Source: Candidatus Thiodiazotropha sp. (ex Monitilora ramsayi)
GTDB lineage: Bacteria > Pseudomonadota > Gammaproteobacteria > Chromatiales > Chromatiaceae
Reading direction: 5' to 3'
Assembly (NCBI GenBank): GCA_025655595.1
Contig: JAHXIO010000003.1
Location: forward strand, 306,406 to 370,405
DNA length: 64,000 nucleotides
In this document: piece by piece, positions 40,911 through 48,742 of the stretch
Numbering within the stretch: position 1 is the first letter of the stretch
Layout of the letters: each line of letters begins with the position of its first letter
Program-made: the position numbers and the translations under genes
Notes under the pieces: generated by a model
Seen by the model: the letters and a program-made list of their open reading frames with translations, nothing else
What the model was told of the DNA's origin: nothing
The model's database searches: none

Positions 40911-41591
40911 ATGCCAAAACTTGGTGATTATATTGGGCATCTCTTGTCTGAGATAACAATAGCAAGAATGCATGCAGACCTTGAAGCGATACGGGTGGCG
41001 GAACTCTATGCCGACCACCCTTTATTGCGCACTATGCCCGTGCCACGTTTCCGAATGCCTGATGTGGATATAAACATTCCTGTTGTCGTCAAGGAGCTAG
41101 AGGAACCGGTAGACGGAGAGTCTTCACACGGTATACCTCCAGTATCTAAAATGCGCGATGTGTTTGATGAAGTCATCACTTCAGTTTTAGCTAAAGAGAG
41201 TATTTCCTTGAGTAACGCCAACAAAAAGAAACTAAAAGCTGAACTCGACCAAAAAGTCGTGGCACTTACAAGACCCTCTCAGATTGCAATTGATACTAGT
41301 CGCGTGTCGCAAGTTTTTACGCGGAGTGCGATAAAAGCATTGGGTAACGCAATAAAACCAGAAAAACGTTCCAAGTTTGAGGAACGTCTCAAAGACAGCT
41401 TGCGAGTTGAATTTATGAAAATCCGCAAGTCACCAACGCGCCTAAATGTACTTGTGAATACAGCAGAAGTTCGCGAAGCCGGACCTAATGAGGTCATTAC
41501 GCATTTGCATCTAAAAATTTCCGAGGAAGCCTTTGAATGGACGACCATTGAGTCAGATGAGGGAAAAGACGACCGTTTGGTCATAGAGTAG
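40911..41591 (+). CDS. Hypothetical protein of the DUF2589 operon
   Basis: The protein has 226 residues. The start IGHLLSEITIARMHADLEAI, RVAELYADHPLLRTMPVPRF and VDINIPVVV echo the organisation of DUF2589-linked proteins (an N-terminal helix followed by a P.P.....P motif). The middle is charged and helical, and the end is beta-rich (HLHLKISEEAFEWTTIE). GAGGAAAC lies directly before the ATG. It follows the DUF2589 gene after 224 bases and is 7 bases from the next gene. No function is known. Confidence 0.72.
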   Translation: MPKLGDYIGHLLSEITIARMHADLEAIRVAELYADHPLLRTMPVPRFRMPDVDINIPVVVKELEEPVDGESSHGIPPVSKMRDVFDEVITSVLAKESISLSNANKKKLKAELDQKVVALTRPSQIAIDTSRVSQVFTRSAIKALGNAIKPEKRSKFEERLKDSLRVEFMKIRKSPTRLNVLVNTAEVREAGPNEVITHLHLKISEEAFEWTTIESDEGKDDRLVIE

Positions 41592-41598
41592 TCTAGGT

Positions 41599-42174
41599 AT
41601 GCTGCGCATTGTCAATATTGAAGAAATTCAGAACATGCTGGGTAGCATTTCCGGATTGATTAACCTGCAGCAAAAAAACGATTTGAATTTTGATGAAAAA
41701 GCAAAATTATGGCTATCAACGCTTGAAAAGATATTGGAAAGCAATCGCATCATGCAAGTTGGCGAAGTAGCGACATTGCGAGGATTAGTTCTTTCCGCCG
41801 AAAATGGAATTATTCCTCCCGGGATTGAGATGCACGGCCGCTCAAGCAAACGAAAAATAGTTGAAGCAGCCATAACCTTCTCTCTTCGCCAGGCTAGCAG
41901 CTTGGTTTCTGATTTTCTTCAAAAAGAAGTGGATAGAGTTTCCGATGCCGAACGCATGATGCGCCAGCTTATAGCTATGGCAAAGGCCAAAGGATTGATC
42001 CAAAAGATCCCCAACGGCAACGACCATACTGAAGTATTGAAGTTTATTTGGCGTACGCTTTCTGCTGATCCGGAGATAGCACCGGGAACCATAAACGTAG
42101 AAGGGCTTGTTGGTCCGCACGATGCGCTAATTGTACTTGACCGCATTATTGCCAGTGATCTCCAGGCCCAGTAA
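41599..42174 (+). CDS. Hypothetical helical protein of the DUF2589 operon
   Basis: The protein has 191 residues, is almost entirely helical by composition and has no membrane segment or recognised motif. A segment RSSKRKIVEAAITFSLRQA (about 80-100) looks like an amphipathic helix. It starts 7 bases after the preceding gene with only a weak AGG, so it is probably translated by coupling. Confidence 0.7.
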   Translation: MLRIVNIEEIQNMLGSISGLINLQQKNDLNFDEKAKLWLSTLEKILESNRIMQVGEVATLRGLVLSAENGIIPPGIEMHGRSSKRKIVEAAITFSLRQASSLVSDFLQKEVDRVSDAERMMRQLIAMAKAKGLIQKIPNGNDHTEVLKFIWRTLSADPEIAPGTINVEGLVGPHDALIVLDRIIASDLQAQ

Positions 42175-42224
42175 GCCATTCAAATGCCAGATTTGTCGTA
42201 ATTCAAAAAACAAGGGGCAAGATA

Positions 42225-42776
42225 ATGCCTTTACAAGTGAACGTAAATACAGGTACTAGACCATCGCCCCAGATTGTAGCTGCTAACGTCGTTGTTCAAC
42301 AAGCACGCTCAGTAGGAAACGCAAATGCTTCACGAGCTGTGGCTGTCACTGTGCCTATTTGCAGGGTCGACCAAAGAAACCTTCAATATGAGCAACGGCG
42401 ACAATCAGGGCAAATTGAGTTTCGCTTCCAGACCGGGGCTCTACAATTGACATTACGCCAATCTATTTATATCGCCAACAATATATCCAGTTGTGCTCAA
42501 AATATTTGGGCAGAACACGAACAGGACCATGTCCGGGACAATCAGCAACTCATGAGCCGGATGGATCGAGCAATAAAGGCCCATCGTAACCTGCAGGGTA
42601 TTCTCATTTCGCCACAATGGCGCCTACGCAGCACATTCAGCAGGGTGCAGCAAACGATAGAGTCAACCGTTGGTGACATCTTTCGTGATTTTACGTCTGA
42701 CGCAGTTCGTAATCGCGACACGACGGCAGTGTATACCGCAGTTCGAGACAGAATTCGCCGACAATGCCGCCCATAA
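42225..42776 (+). CDS. HExxH motif protein, putative zinc metallopeptidase
   Basis: The protein has 183 residues. H98-E-Q-D-H102 sits on a helix after a beta-hairpin (IEFRFQTGALQLTLRQSIYI), with CAQNIWAEHEQDHVRDNQ as context. This arrangement resembles DUF922-type putative zinc proteases, where HExxH follows a Cys-containing helix. A third ligand is not certain. There is no signal peptide in the first 30 residues, although AANVVVQQARSV is mildly hydrophobic. AGGGG lies eight bases before the ATG. It is the last gene of the operon and the only member with a catalytic motif, so it may process the other products. Confidence 0.7.
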   Translation: MPLQVNVNTGTRPSPQIVAANVVVQQARSVGNANASRAVAVTVPICRVDQRNLQYEQRRQSGQIEFRFQTGALQLTLRQSIYIANNISSCAQNIWAEHEQDHVRDNQQLMSRMDRAIKAHRNLQGILISPQWRLRSTFSRVQQTIESTVGDIFRDFTSDAVRNRDTTAVYTAVRDRIRRQCRP

Positions 42777-42800
42777 GTTGTATGTTAAACTGGTGAAACA

Positions 42801-42852
42801 GGGGTCAGAACACAATCGTCGCTAATATTAGAGAAAACTGTGTTCTGACCCC
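42801..42852. repeat. REP-like hairpin with GGGGTCAGAACACA arms
   Basis: GGGGTCAGAACACA (42801-42814) and its exact complement (42839-42852) are separated by 24 bases. Such ggggtcag...ctgacccc palindromes are typical of REP elements moved by TnpA-REP (RAYT) transposases. It lies between convergent transcription units and could also stop transcription from both. Confidence 0.75.
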
Positions 42853-42863
42853 GGTTTCTTCGC

Positions 42864-42882
42864 TTCGCGACCGAAGCAGACA
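42864..42882. repeat. Interspersed repeat, right end only
   Basis: TTCGCGACCGAAGCAGACAT matches the terminal part of the roughly 100-bp repeat. GTTAACACCC follows, at the edge of an attC site. Confidence 0.55.
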
Positions 42883-42916
42883 TTAAGGTGAATTTCAGTG
42901 GTACCTAACAGCGGAC

Positions 42917-42972
42917 GTTAACACCCAATTCAGCCGACGCCGTAGGCTGTCGACTGCAATTGATTGTTAGAC
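42917..42972 (-). repeat. Integron attC site 1
   Basis: On the minus strand the site opens GTCTAACAA and closes GTGTTAAC. The arms CAATT/AATTG, CAG/CTG and CGAC/GTCG pair with unpaired single bases between them around the core AGCCTACGGC. This is the classic attC fold with extrahelical bases. It lies downstream of the 43850-43017 gene, as a cassette requires. Confidence 0.8.
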
Positions 42973-43016
42973 GGCAGTCGCTGGTTGCAAAGACATCCCC
43001 TTTCAACTAAATGCGA

Positions 43017-43850
43017 TCAATCGACGCTGGTCCAGATTTCAAGATGCCCCACTGGTACTCTGGAGTCATGTCCAGCCACAAATGCGACTGCCAGTTGTTC
43101 GAATCCGCGCCAACTAGCGAATTTGTTGTATTTTGTAGCTAAGTGTTTGGCAATATCTTTATCTTCTTTGTGAAAATAGCGTACCTGATCGATGCCGACA
43201 GCTTTAGCGGTACGTTCGCCACCTCGCTCTGCACCCTGAACATTCCAGCCTTCTCTTTCCAACATCAATGAAACTTCTGTGACTTCCTTCCGAGACAAAG
43301 CTCCGGCAAATTGAACATACACTCTGTTGCGCTTCTCAGGCTTGTAAGTAGTATCCGGCGGCGACCCTTGCTGTGATTCTGTCCTTGCGGGAGGTGCCAC
43401 CTCTACTTTCTGTGCTATGGGTGTTCCTAAGGGGCAGCCCTGTGACCAGAGATCAACAAAGCATCTAGCTTCTACCAGAAAGGGGGCGGGTGTCCGGAGA
43501 ATTGCCTGAACCCAAAAGGCCGAAATCGTGAGCAGTAAAAGGGAGGTGAAATACCATACGATGATTCGCGGAAGGATACTGCCATCAATTACTTTAAAGA
43601 AAATCACAAAGCCAGTAGCCAGGAGCAGAAACGCGCCGAAGGCGCGGATTAGACCAAAGAAGCCCCCCTCAAAAACACCGCCATAGGCACTGCTAAACCA
43701 GACGAAGATCAACAAAAAAAGGAGAAAGACTGACAGAACAAGTCCCAGACGAGCATCGCGGTCTTGAATGAAATTGAGCAGCTTTTCAACTGTGGGCATC
43801 TTCATCTGAAACTTGCTGCGCTCAGCAGCTTCGGACTCGTCAGTCACCAT
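43017..43850 (-). CDS. Cassette-borne membrane protein with LytR_C-like C-terminal domain
   Basis: The protein has 277 residues. Three membrane segments lie at about 35-54, 66-86 and 94-116, followed by an exported linker. A C-terminal domain (about 175-270) reads VYVQFAGALSRKEVTEVSLM, then LEREGWNV, then IDQVRYFHKEDKDIAKHLA. This resembles LytR_C/SPOR-like small domains that bind peptidoglycan or partner proteins. ATG 43850 has GGGGA upstream. The gene lies between attC-like and attC sites in the same orientation, so it is an integron cassette. Its role is unknown. Confidence 0.75.
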   Translation of the reverse strand: MVTDESEAAERSKFQMKMPTVEKLLNFIQDRDARLGLVLSVFLLFLLIFVWFSSAYGGVFEGGFFGLIRAFGAFLLLATGFVIFFKVIDGSILPRIIVWYFTSLLLLTISAFWVQAILRTPAPFLVEARCFVDLWSQGCPLGTPIAQKVEVAPPARTESQQGSPPDTTYKPEKRNRVYVQFAGALSRKEVTEVSLMLEREGWNVQGAERGGERTAKAVGIDQVRYFHKEDKDIAKHLATKYNKFASWRGFEQLAVAFVAGHDSRVPVGHLEIWTSVD

Positions 43851-43906
43851 CAATTCCCCAATCTATGCGTAATTAAAAATAAACCCAAACGTCAGCCATT
43901 ATAACC

Positions 43907-43958
43907 GTCTAACAGCTTGATTAACGAGACCCCTTGTCTCGGTATATATTTTTAGCAC
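43907..43958 (-). repeat. Integron attC-like site 2
   Basis: On the minus strand GTGCTAAA opens the site, ACCGAGAC pairs with GTCTCGTT, and CTGTTAGAC closes with a perfect GTTRRRY core. It is related to the elements at 28918 and 45850. It marks the border between the barstar and the membrane-protein cassettes. Confidence 0.65.
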
Positions 43959-43987
43959 TTGCTCCCCACCTTTTCTCATTGATCTTC

Positions 43988-44308
43988 CTATTCCTCGAAA
44001 ACCACTCCCTCTCCAGAAGGACTATATTCTCTGTACGTGACTGTTCGATTTTGGAATTCCTGCTCGTAATCCTTTAGGCAACAAACAAACAGCAGATGCC
44101 GTTGTGGCAATAGCCGTCTAAATTCTGCCAAGCCTTCAATAATCAGGTGTTCGGGCATATTTGATTGTTCTTCATCCGTAATGCAATCCTAGAAGGCACC
44201 AAAGCTGTATTCGTAATAGCCGGGGAAATTCAGTATTTTTGACAAATATTCATGGAGAGTTTCCTCATCCAGAATTCCCGACATATCAAGTAAAAGCTCC
44301 GTATCCAT
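43988..44308 (-). pseudogene. Barstar family protein gene with a single in-frame amber codon
   Basis: The frame of 107 codons begins MDTELLLDMSGILDEETLHE and continues LNFPGYYEYSFGAF-stop-DCITDEE. It is the barstar (barnase inhibitor) fold, whose hallmark is YY....ALWDCLT. Codon 40 (44189-44191) is TAG exactly where the family has Trp (TGG), so one base change has killed an otherwise intact 106-residue gene, unless the amber codon is read through. It sits between two attC-type sites as a cassette. No matching ribonuclease toxin is in view, which is usual for cassette-borne immunity genes. Confidence 0.82.
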
Positions 44309-44319
44309 TTTTTTGTGGT

Positions 44320-44378
44320 GCTAACGTTTGAAGCCAGCCGCGCGCGGTAGCGCGTCGAATTGGGCTGAGTTGTTATGT
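44320..44378 (-). repeat. Integron attC site 3
   Basis: On the minus strand ACATAACAACTCAGCCC opens and GGCTGGCTTCAAACGTTAGC closes, with GACGCG and CGCGC arms between. This closely resembles canonical attC sites of mobile cassettes. The stop codon of the DUF2971 gene (TAA) lies inside the first core site, a typical cassette feature. Confidence 0.85.
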
Positions 44379-44999
44379 AGCACTTGCGCCATAAGATTTC
44401 CAATCTGCGTTTTCGGTTAGAGTCGATCTCCACATTGGGATGCTTTTACACCCATCAATTCGTTTTAATGCTGCAACCACGCTTTTGCGCAAGCTTGGGT
44501 GCATCCATGGGCTCAGTGTAATTCTCGTAATGGAGGATAATTCAATAGGAATATTGAGCGCACTAGACTCCTCTGCTTTTGACTCCCATAATGCCCTAAA
44601 TTCATTTTCATGCTTGTATGGTATTCGTTTTATAAATGGTAATTGTGCAGTGGTTGGACGTGTATTACGCAATTGATCGATCTTGAGATACTTTACTTCT
44701 CTAAAGCTAACACCTTTTGCTTTGCGGAAAGTATTTTCTAGAGCTGATGATTTAAAATTTATGCACACGCCAGATGAGCCTGAGGAAAATACACGCCAGT
44801 GGTGATAAGTTTCTGATTCACGCGTAAAACAAAGCGCTAAAACAGACTTTAATTTTTTCTTTTCCTTATATGTTGAAAGAAAAAAAGAATCGTTCTTATC
44901 ATCCCAAGAGGATGGATCCAAGAGCGTGAGTTCTTTATTCGTAAGCAACTGGATCAGTGCTGGTAAATCCGTATACCTTCGGTAGCTTTGGTTCTTCAT
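44373..44999 (-). CDS. DUF2971 family protein (integron cassette)
   Basis: The protein has 208 residues. YRRYTDLPALIQLLTNKELT, LLDPSSWDD, LALCFTRESETYHHWRVF and VCINFK follow the DUF2971 pattern (an early Y+/S..L...L..G.L....P..WND, then L.CFS......WR.YS). ATG 44999 has AGGA six bases upstream; the longer in-frame start at 45035 lies within an attC site and is unlikely. DUF2971 proteins are common in defence islands, but their function is not established. The gene ends inside an attC site. Confidence 0.8.
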   Translation of the reverse strand: MKNQSYRRYTDLPALIQLLTNKELTLLDPSSWDDKNDSFFLSTYKEKKKLKSVLALCFTRESETYHHWRVFSSGSSGVCINFKSSALENTFRKAKGVSFREVKYLKIDQLRNTRPTTAQLPFIKRIPYKHENEFRALWESKAEESSALNIPIELSSITRITLSPWMHPSLRKSVVAALKRIDGCKSIPMWRSTLTENADWKSYGASAT

Positions 45000-45017
45000 T
45001 ATCCATCCTGTTATACA

Positions 45018-45083
45018 ACACAACGCTACCTTCAACGGAGCAGGTGCGATAGTGCCTGTGTCCGTTGGAAGGCCTTGTTGGAC
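45018..45083 (-). repeat. Integron attC site 4
   Basis: On the minus strand GTCCAACAAGG opens. CCTTC/GAAGG, CAACGGA/TCCGTTG and CAGG/CCTG pair around CACTATCGCA with single unpaired bases, and GCGTTGTGT closes. This is a strong attC fold. It begins four bases after the stop codon of the acidic-peptide gene. Confidence 0.85.
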
Positions 45084-45086
45084 TAT

Positions 45087-45275
45087 TTACTCTGAAGAGT
45101 CTGAATCATTTGAATTATCACCACCAGAACTATCACCATCACCAGTTGTAAACTCTGGGATATCGCCTGACGTTTCACTAGTGTTGCTTGTGATTTCCTT
45201 ATTGAACGAGTCTCTAAAGGTATCATCTTTGATGACCTTTTCAATATCAGTATTTTTATCTTTATTTCCATTCAT
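45087..45275 (-). CDS. Small acidic hypothetical protein (second gene of a cassette)
   Basis: The protein has 62 residues. The N-terminal half is charged and helical (MNGNKDKNTDIEKVIKDDTF). The C-terminal half is low-complexity Ser/Asp/Gly/Glu and ends NSNDSDSSE. Its ATG overlaps the stop of the preceding membrane-protein gene (ATGA), so the two are translationally coupled. It ends directly before an attC site, making a two-gene cassette. Confidence 0.65.
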   Translation of the reverse strand: MNGNKDKNTDIEKVIKDDTFRDSFNKEITSNTSETSGDIPEFTTGDGDSSGGDNSNDSDSSE

Positions 45276-45832
45276 TTGTCGTTCTCCTCGATAGTACGCA
45301 TATAGATAATTTGCTCACCTGATGGTGAGTAATACCAGGCAGAGTCGGGGCTTAACTTGCCATCCCTTAAAATAAGCCTGCCATTTTCAATTAATGCTTC
45401 ATGTGTTTCATGATTGAACTCTCTAAGCACCCCTACGATTTCCTTTCCATTTGAAAATCTTATTAGATGCCACTTGCCAGTAAATTCATTTATCGCCTTT
45501 ACAGGAAAAATACTTGAATGAGTAGAGAGCTTGGCATCTCCGGGATGAAGTATTATAGATAGCCAATCACGATTAATGACTACTGACCAAACTAGACCTA
45601 AGATTACAGTGAGTAATAGCACATAAAAAATCTGCTCCCACTCTGCTCCAGATGTATCGATCCTTAAAAGCTTTGCTACTGAGTATATGACTAATGAAGC
45701 AATTAGAGCGTCAACTACATAGTGGTGTGCCTCGTATTTCTTAATAGATGACCTTAAGCTCACAACTTTTATGAATAAAAAACCAGGTAGAAGTGAAATC
45801 ATTACCTTAATGGTTTCCTCGGATACGTCCAT
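45272..45832 (-). CDS. Membrane protein, possibly DUF6338-like (first gene of a cassette)
   Basis: The protein has 186 residues. Three hydrophobic segments lie in the first 90 residues (MISLLPGFLFIKVV, VVDALIASLVIYSVA and IFYVLLLTVILGLVWSVV). A cytoplasmic beta-rich domain follows (FTGKWHLIRFSNGKEIVGVL, then ALIENGRLILRDGKL, then IIYMRTI). This layout resembles DUF6338, but that match is tentative. AAGGAAAGGA lies directly before the ATG. It is bounded upstream by an attC-like site. Confidence 0.7.
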   Translation of the reverse strand: MDVSEETIKVMISLLPGFLFIKVVSLRSSIKKYEAHHYVVDALIASLVIYSVAKLLRIDTSGAEWEQIFYVLLLTVILGLVWSVVINRDWLSIILHPGDAKLSTHSSIFPVKAINEFTGKWHLIRFSNGKEIVGVLREFNHETHEALIENGRLILRDGKLSPDSAWYYSPSGEQIIYMRTIEENDK

Positions 45833-45849
45833 TTCCTTTCCTTATTTAC

Positions 45850-45915
45850 GTCCAACAAGTTTATTAACGAAACCTATTGTCTCATTATACATTTATAGCA
45901 AGACTTCTATATAAC
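45850..45915 (-). repeat. Integron attC-like site 5
   Basis: On the minus strand CTATAAATGTATAATGAGAC, then AATAGG, then TTTCGTTAATAAACTTG precede a perfect GTTGGAC core. It is closely related to the sites at 28918 and 43907 and forms the upstream border of the two-gene cassette. Confidence 0.6.
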
Positions 45916-46494
45916 ACCCTAATTGATAGAATTTCAATGACTTAGCTTCCTGCTGTCTCGTTGTGCATTCTCAGAAAGTCGTGGAAGTGGCAATATATTT
46001 TGGAAAAATAATGAGGCAATCCCCAAACCGCAACATCTACAACTACTTGTCTGGATTCGAAAAGCATGTCTTCATTATTGTTATCAAATAGTCAGCTATG
46101 CGAGTTTTAATCTTGTACTTCCCGACTAAACACATTTCCGCTTCTGGCCGAAACCGGTAACTATCTAATACCCTCTATTCCAATGTTCTATTTCAACGGT
46201 ATCTCGATTATGTCTTCTTTGCGACTAAGCTGACATATGACAGACAAATCTAAATCAAGTGTCCTTCAACAATAGCGGACATAATGTGGTTGTGCGCAGT
46301 AATAGGCAGAGAACGGGTGAAGTACCGCTTAATGTTGCAAGGCCGACATATAACGACAAACAGTTATATATAAATGCTTCTCTGCTTCTTCTTTATTAGC
46401 CAGAATTAATTTACTCCATGTTATTCTTAGGACAAGTGTAGCTTGCAGGCCCATCGATTACATGGCAGTGATAAATGTATGAAGCACGCCTATT
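45916..46494. other. Intergenic stretch with interspersed repeat
   Basis: No gene was seen. It separates the cassette cluster from the metalloprotease operon and holds one full interspersed repeat. Confidence 0.5.
46135..46236. repeat. Interspersed repeat, full length
   Basis: It runs TTTCCGCTTCTGGCCGAAAC, then CTCTATTCCAATGTTCTATT, to TTTGCGACTAAGCTGACAT. It is about 102 bp. Confidence 0.85.
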
Positions 46495-47274
46495 TTAATC
46501 GACCCAGACAAGCACTTCTTTAACAGGCACGACGTCGACCTCTGGCATTCCCGAACCCAATGGTGCTGATACTGGAACAATTTCTTCAGGCAAAAACATA
46601 ACACGCATGCGCTCAGAGAAAGACTGACTTAGATTGTATCTCCTATTCGACTCGAACTGCATGTCCGCATTCATGGTAGCCAACTGATTCACCACAGCTG
46701 ACCCACCTAGGTCTGCAACAAACGAATCATTAAGCTTGTAGTGTAGTTCACTTGCACTCCTCGCTTCGCGAATAATAAAATAGCGATTGTCCGTTCTATA
46801 TTGGATTTTTTCAAAAAATGAATTTAGCACTTTGTCGATATTTAGATCAGATGTTATAGCTCTCTCCGCATTCACCATCTCCAATTCAATTGATTGGTTC
46901 CTCATGCCCTCGACTTTACCACTTAGAGGTACTTTAAGAAATCGAGCAATAACATCCCCTCGTGTAATCAGCTTTAGGCTGACCCTGCCCATTTCTTCTC
47001 GCCCGGTCGCCGAAGGCACTTCCATGTCTGAAACGATATACTTTCTCCCCAGAGGGTCGATTCTGAACACTGTTCCGACCGGTTCCAATGTCGTTGGACT
47101 TGAATAAAACTGCCAACCTGGTTGAAGGAGTTCTGGGGCCTTCTCATAAGCATCATGAAAAAAGATACGTATCATCAACAGCAGAAGGATCACTATCATA
47201 ATCGCAGCGATCAAGAGTCGAGGTCGCTTATATAGCGTTGAGATAGACGAAGCGGTAGCCTGTTCTTGTTCCAT
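46495..47274 (-). CDS. Single-pass membrane protein, partner of a metalloprotease
   Basis: The protein has 259 residues. A short cytoplasmic head is followed by one membrane helix (LLIAAIMIVILLLLMIRIFF, about 20-40) and a periplasmic domain of about 215 residues with mixed strands and helices (YIVSDMEVPSATGREEMGR; RYFIIREARSASELHYKL). No family was recognised. It starts 16 bases after the metalloprotease stop, with AGGGGG upstream, so the two form an operon. It could anchor or regulate the protease at the inner membrane. Confidence 0.72.
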   Translation of the reverse strand: MEQEQATASSISTLYKRPRLLIAAIMIVILLLLMIRIFFHDAYEKAPELLQPGWQFYSSPTTLEPVGTVFRIDPLGRKYIVSDMEVPSATGREEMGRVSLKLITRGDVIARFLKVPLSGKVEGMRNQSIELEMVNAERAITSDLNIDKVLNSFFEKIQYRTDNRYFIIREARSASELHYKLNDSFVADLGGSAVVNQLATMNADMQFESNRRYNLSQSFSERMRVMFLPEEIVPVSAPLGSGMPEVDVVPVKEVLVWVD

Positions 47275-47290
47275 CTAGATGACCCCCTGC

Positions 47291-48742
47291 CTATTGCAGC
47301 TGTAGTAACCGTTGGAGAGCTTTCTCCAGTGTTTCGAACGACATCAATAACAATTGCGGTGACCCTCTTTCCTGATCCAACTCCTTGTACCATCCCGTCG
47401 CACACCCCACATAAGAGAACTTGATTGGCGTATCCATAACTATTTTGAGCAATGCGTAATTCTGCAAGGTACCGGCGCGCCAGATTGCGAAGGCGGCCTC
47501 CCTCTGCGGAAGCTGGTCAATCTCCTCCTGTGAGATCCAGATCGATCGTTCGTTTTTAGGTATCGATATAAAATTTAGCCGCTTCTCGACAATTGCCTCG
47601 ATCACAAGATAGGCCCGCAGAATAGTCGAACGATGAACATTCCCGAACAAAGACGACGCGGTAACGTACTGTTGTCGGCTTCTCATCATACATATCATGA
47701 GTTGAGTGCTGTTTCTCACTTTGAGAGGGTAGCAACCCTTTTTTATGAATGATGAAAGATCCTTGTACCATGTATAGAGACCGATAAAAAATAGACTCCG
47801 AACAAAGAGTTGCTGTTCTTCTAAGGCAAGAACCTTATTCGTCGATTCCAAGTTATTGAAGTAGTCTATAATCAAACGTGTTGCAATTTGGTCCGCATGC
47901 TTTTCTTCCTCAAAAAAAGTCGCGTAGTTGGAGAACGCAGCCTCAGTAGTGGTACGCAAGCTGGATTCGACCCGTCTAACTCTGCTTTCCGTGTCCGTGA
48001 TGTCATCGAAGCCATCAAGTCGGAATCCAACATGAAAAAAATCTTCTGCATGAAGACACATTTTGACCACAGCGTTCGCGAGCTTATGCTCCAAAGGAGC
48101 GTCCCTCGGCAGGGCTGCAATAAAATCTCGGTTATTCTGTCGTCTTATGATATGACCGACCTCGTGCGCACCAAAAAAGATAATCAGGAGTTTCATGTGT
48201 TGAACCATGTGCGCTTCAAAATTATCTTCAGTCGGTGATCTGCGGTCTCGAATTTCATTCAAATAAGCGATGGGATCTCTGCCAACCTGTTCGACAAACG
48301 AGAACATGGCTTCATCCGTTTGCCAATGCTTGTTGGGGAAGTGAAGTGAACGTAGCGCGGCCTCAAGCTCAAGGAGAAACGCGGCGTTACATACGATTAT
48401 CGGTTGTGGAACGCGTCTGAATACCGCTTTGCATCCGTCGCTGTAAAATCGATCGATACTATCGTGGTTAGAAGATGAAAAATCGGTCACAAAAAGTCTA
48501 ACATTGCCAGCATTAAGTCTTTGTGCTAGCGCAGTTAAATTCTCGCCTGCTTGTATCGCTGCCTCAGACAGCACACGATCTCTTGATTCTGATTCCTCTA
48601 ATAGTGAAATCGTATTTCGTGATGTCGTCGCGCTAGCATTGAAACAACAGAGTCCAAAGATCAAAGTTAGGAACGTGATAAAAATCAATCGACGTTTCGA
48701 CTTACAGACCGTGTGGAAATCATAGTACAAACCCTTAAGCAC
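47291..48742 (-). CDS. Exported putative zinc metalloprotease
   Basis: The protein has 483 residues. An N-terminal hydrophobic segment (LIFITFLTLIFGLCCFNASA, 19-38) looks like a signal peptide. H193-E-V-G-H197 lies in LLIIFFGAHEVGHII. An E-rich EEEKHADQIATRL at 278-290 would supply the third zinc ligand as in gluzincins (E...HAD). The start is a GTG at 48742 with a near-perfect AAGGAGG five bases upstream. The remainder is helical with scattered cysteines. It is predicted to be a periplasmic peptidase working with the downstream membrane protein; the substrate is unknown. Confidence 0.78.
   Translation of the reverse strand: MLKGLYYDFHTVCKSKRRLIFITFLTLIFGLCCFNASATTSRNTISLLEESESRDRVLSEAAIQAGENLTALAQRLNAGNVRLFVTDFSSSNHDSIDRFYSDGCKAVFRRVPQPIIVCNAAFLLELEAALRSLHFPNKHWQTDEAMFSFVEQVGRDPIAYLNEIRDRRSPTEDNFEAHMVQHMKLLIIFFGAHEVGHIIRRQNNRDFIAALPRDAPLEHKLANAVVKMCLHAEDFFHVGFRLDGFDDITDTESRVRRVESSLRTTTEAAFSNYATFFEEEKHADQIATRLIIDYFNNLESTNKVLALEEQQLFVRSLFFIGLYTWYKDLSSFIKKGCYPLKVRNSTQLMICMMRSRQQYVTASSLFGNVHRSTILRAYLVIEAIVEKRLNFISIPKNERSIWISQEEIDQLPQREAAFAIWRAGTLQNYALLKIVMDTPIKFSYVGCATGWYKELDQERGSPQLLLMSFETLEKALQRLLQLQ

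Noticed and set aside
45000..45035. Longer start for the DUF2971 gene at 45035
   Set aside because: It lies inside an attC site and lacks a ribosome site; ATG 44999 has AGGA.
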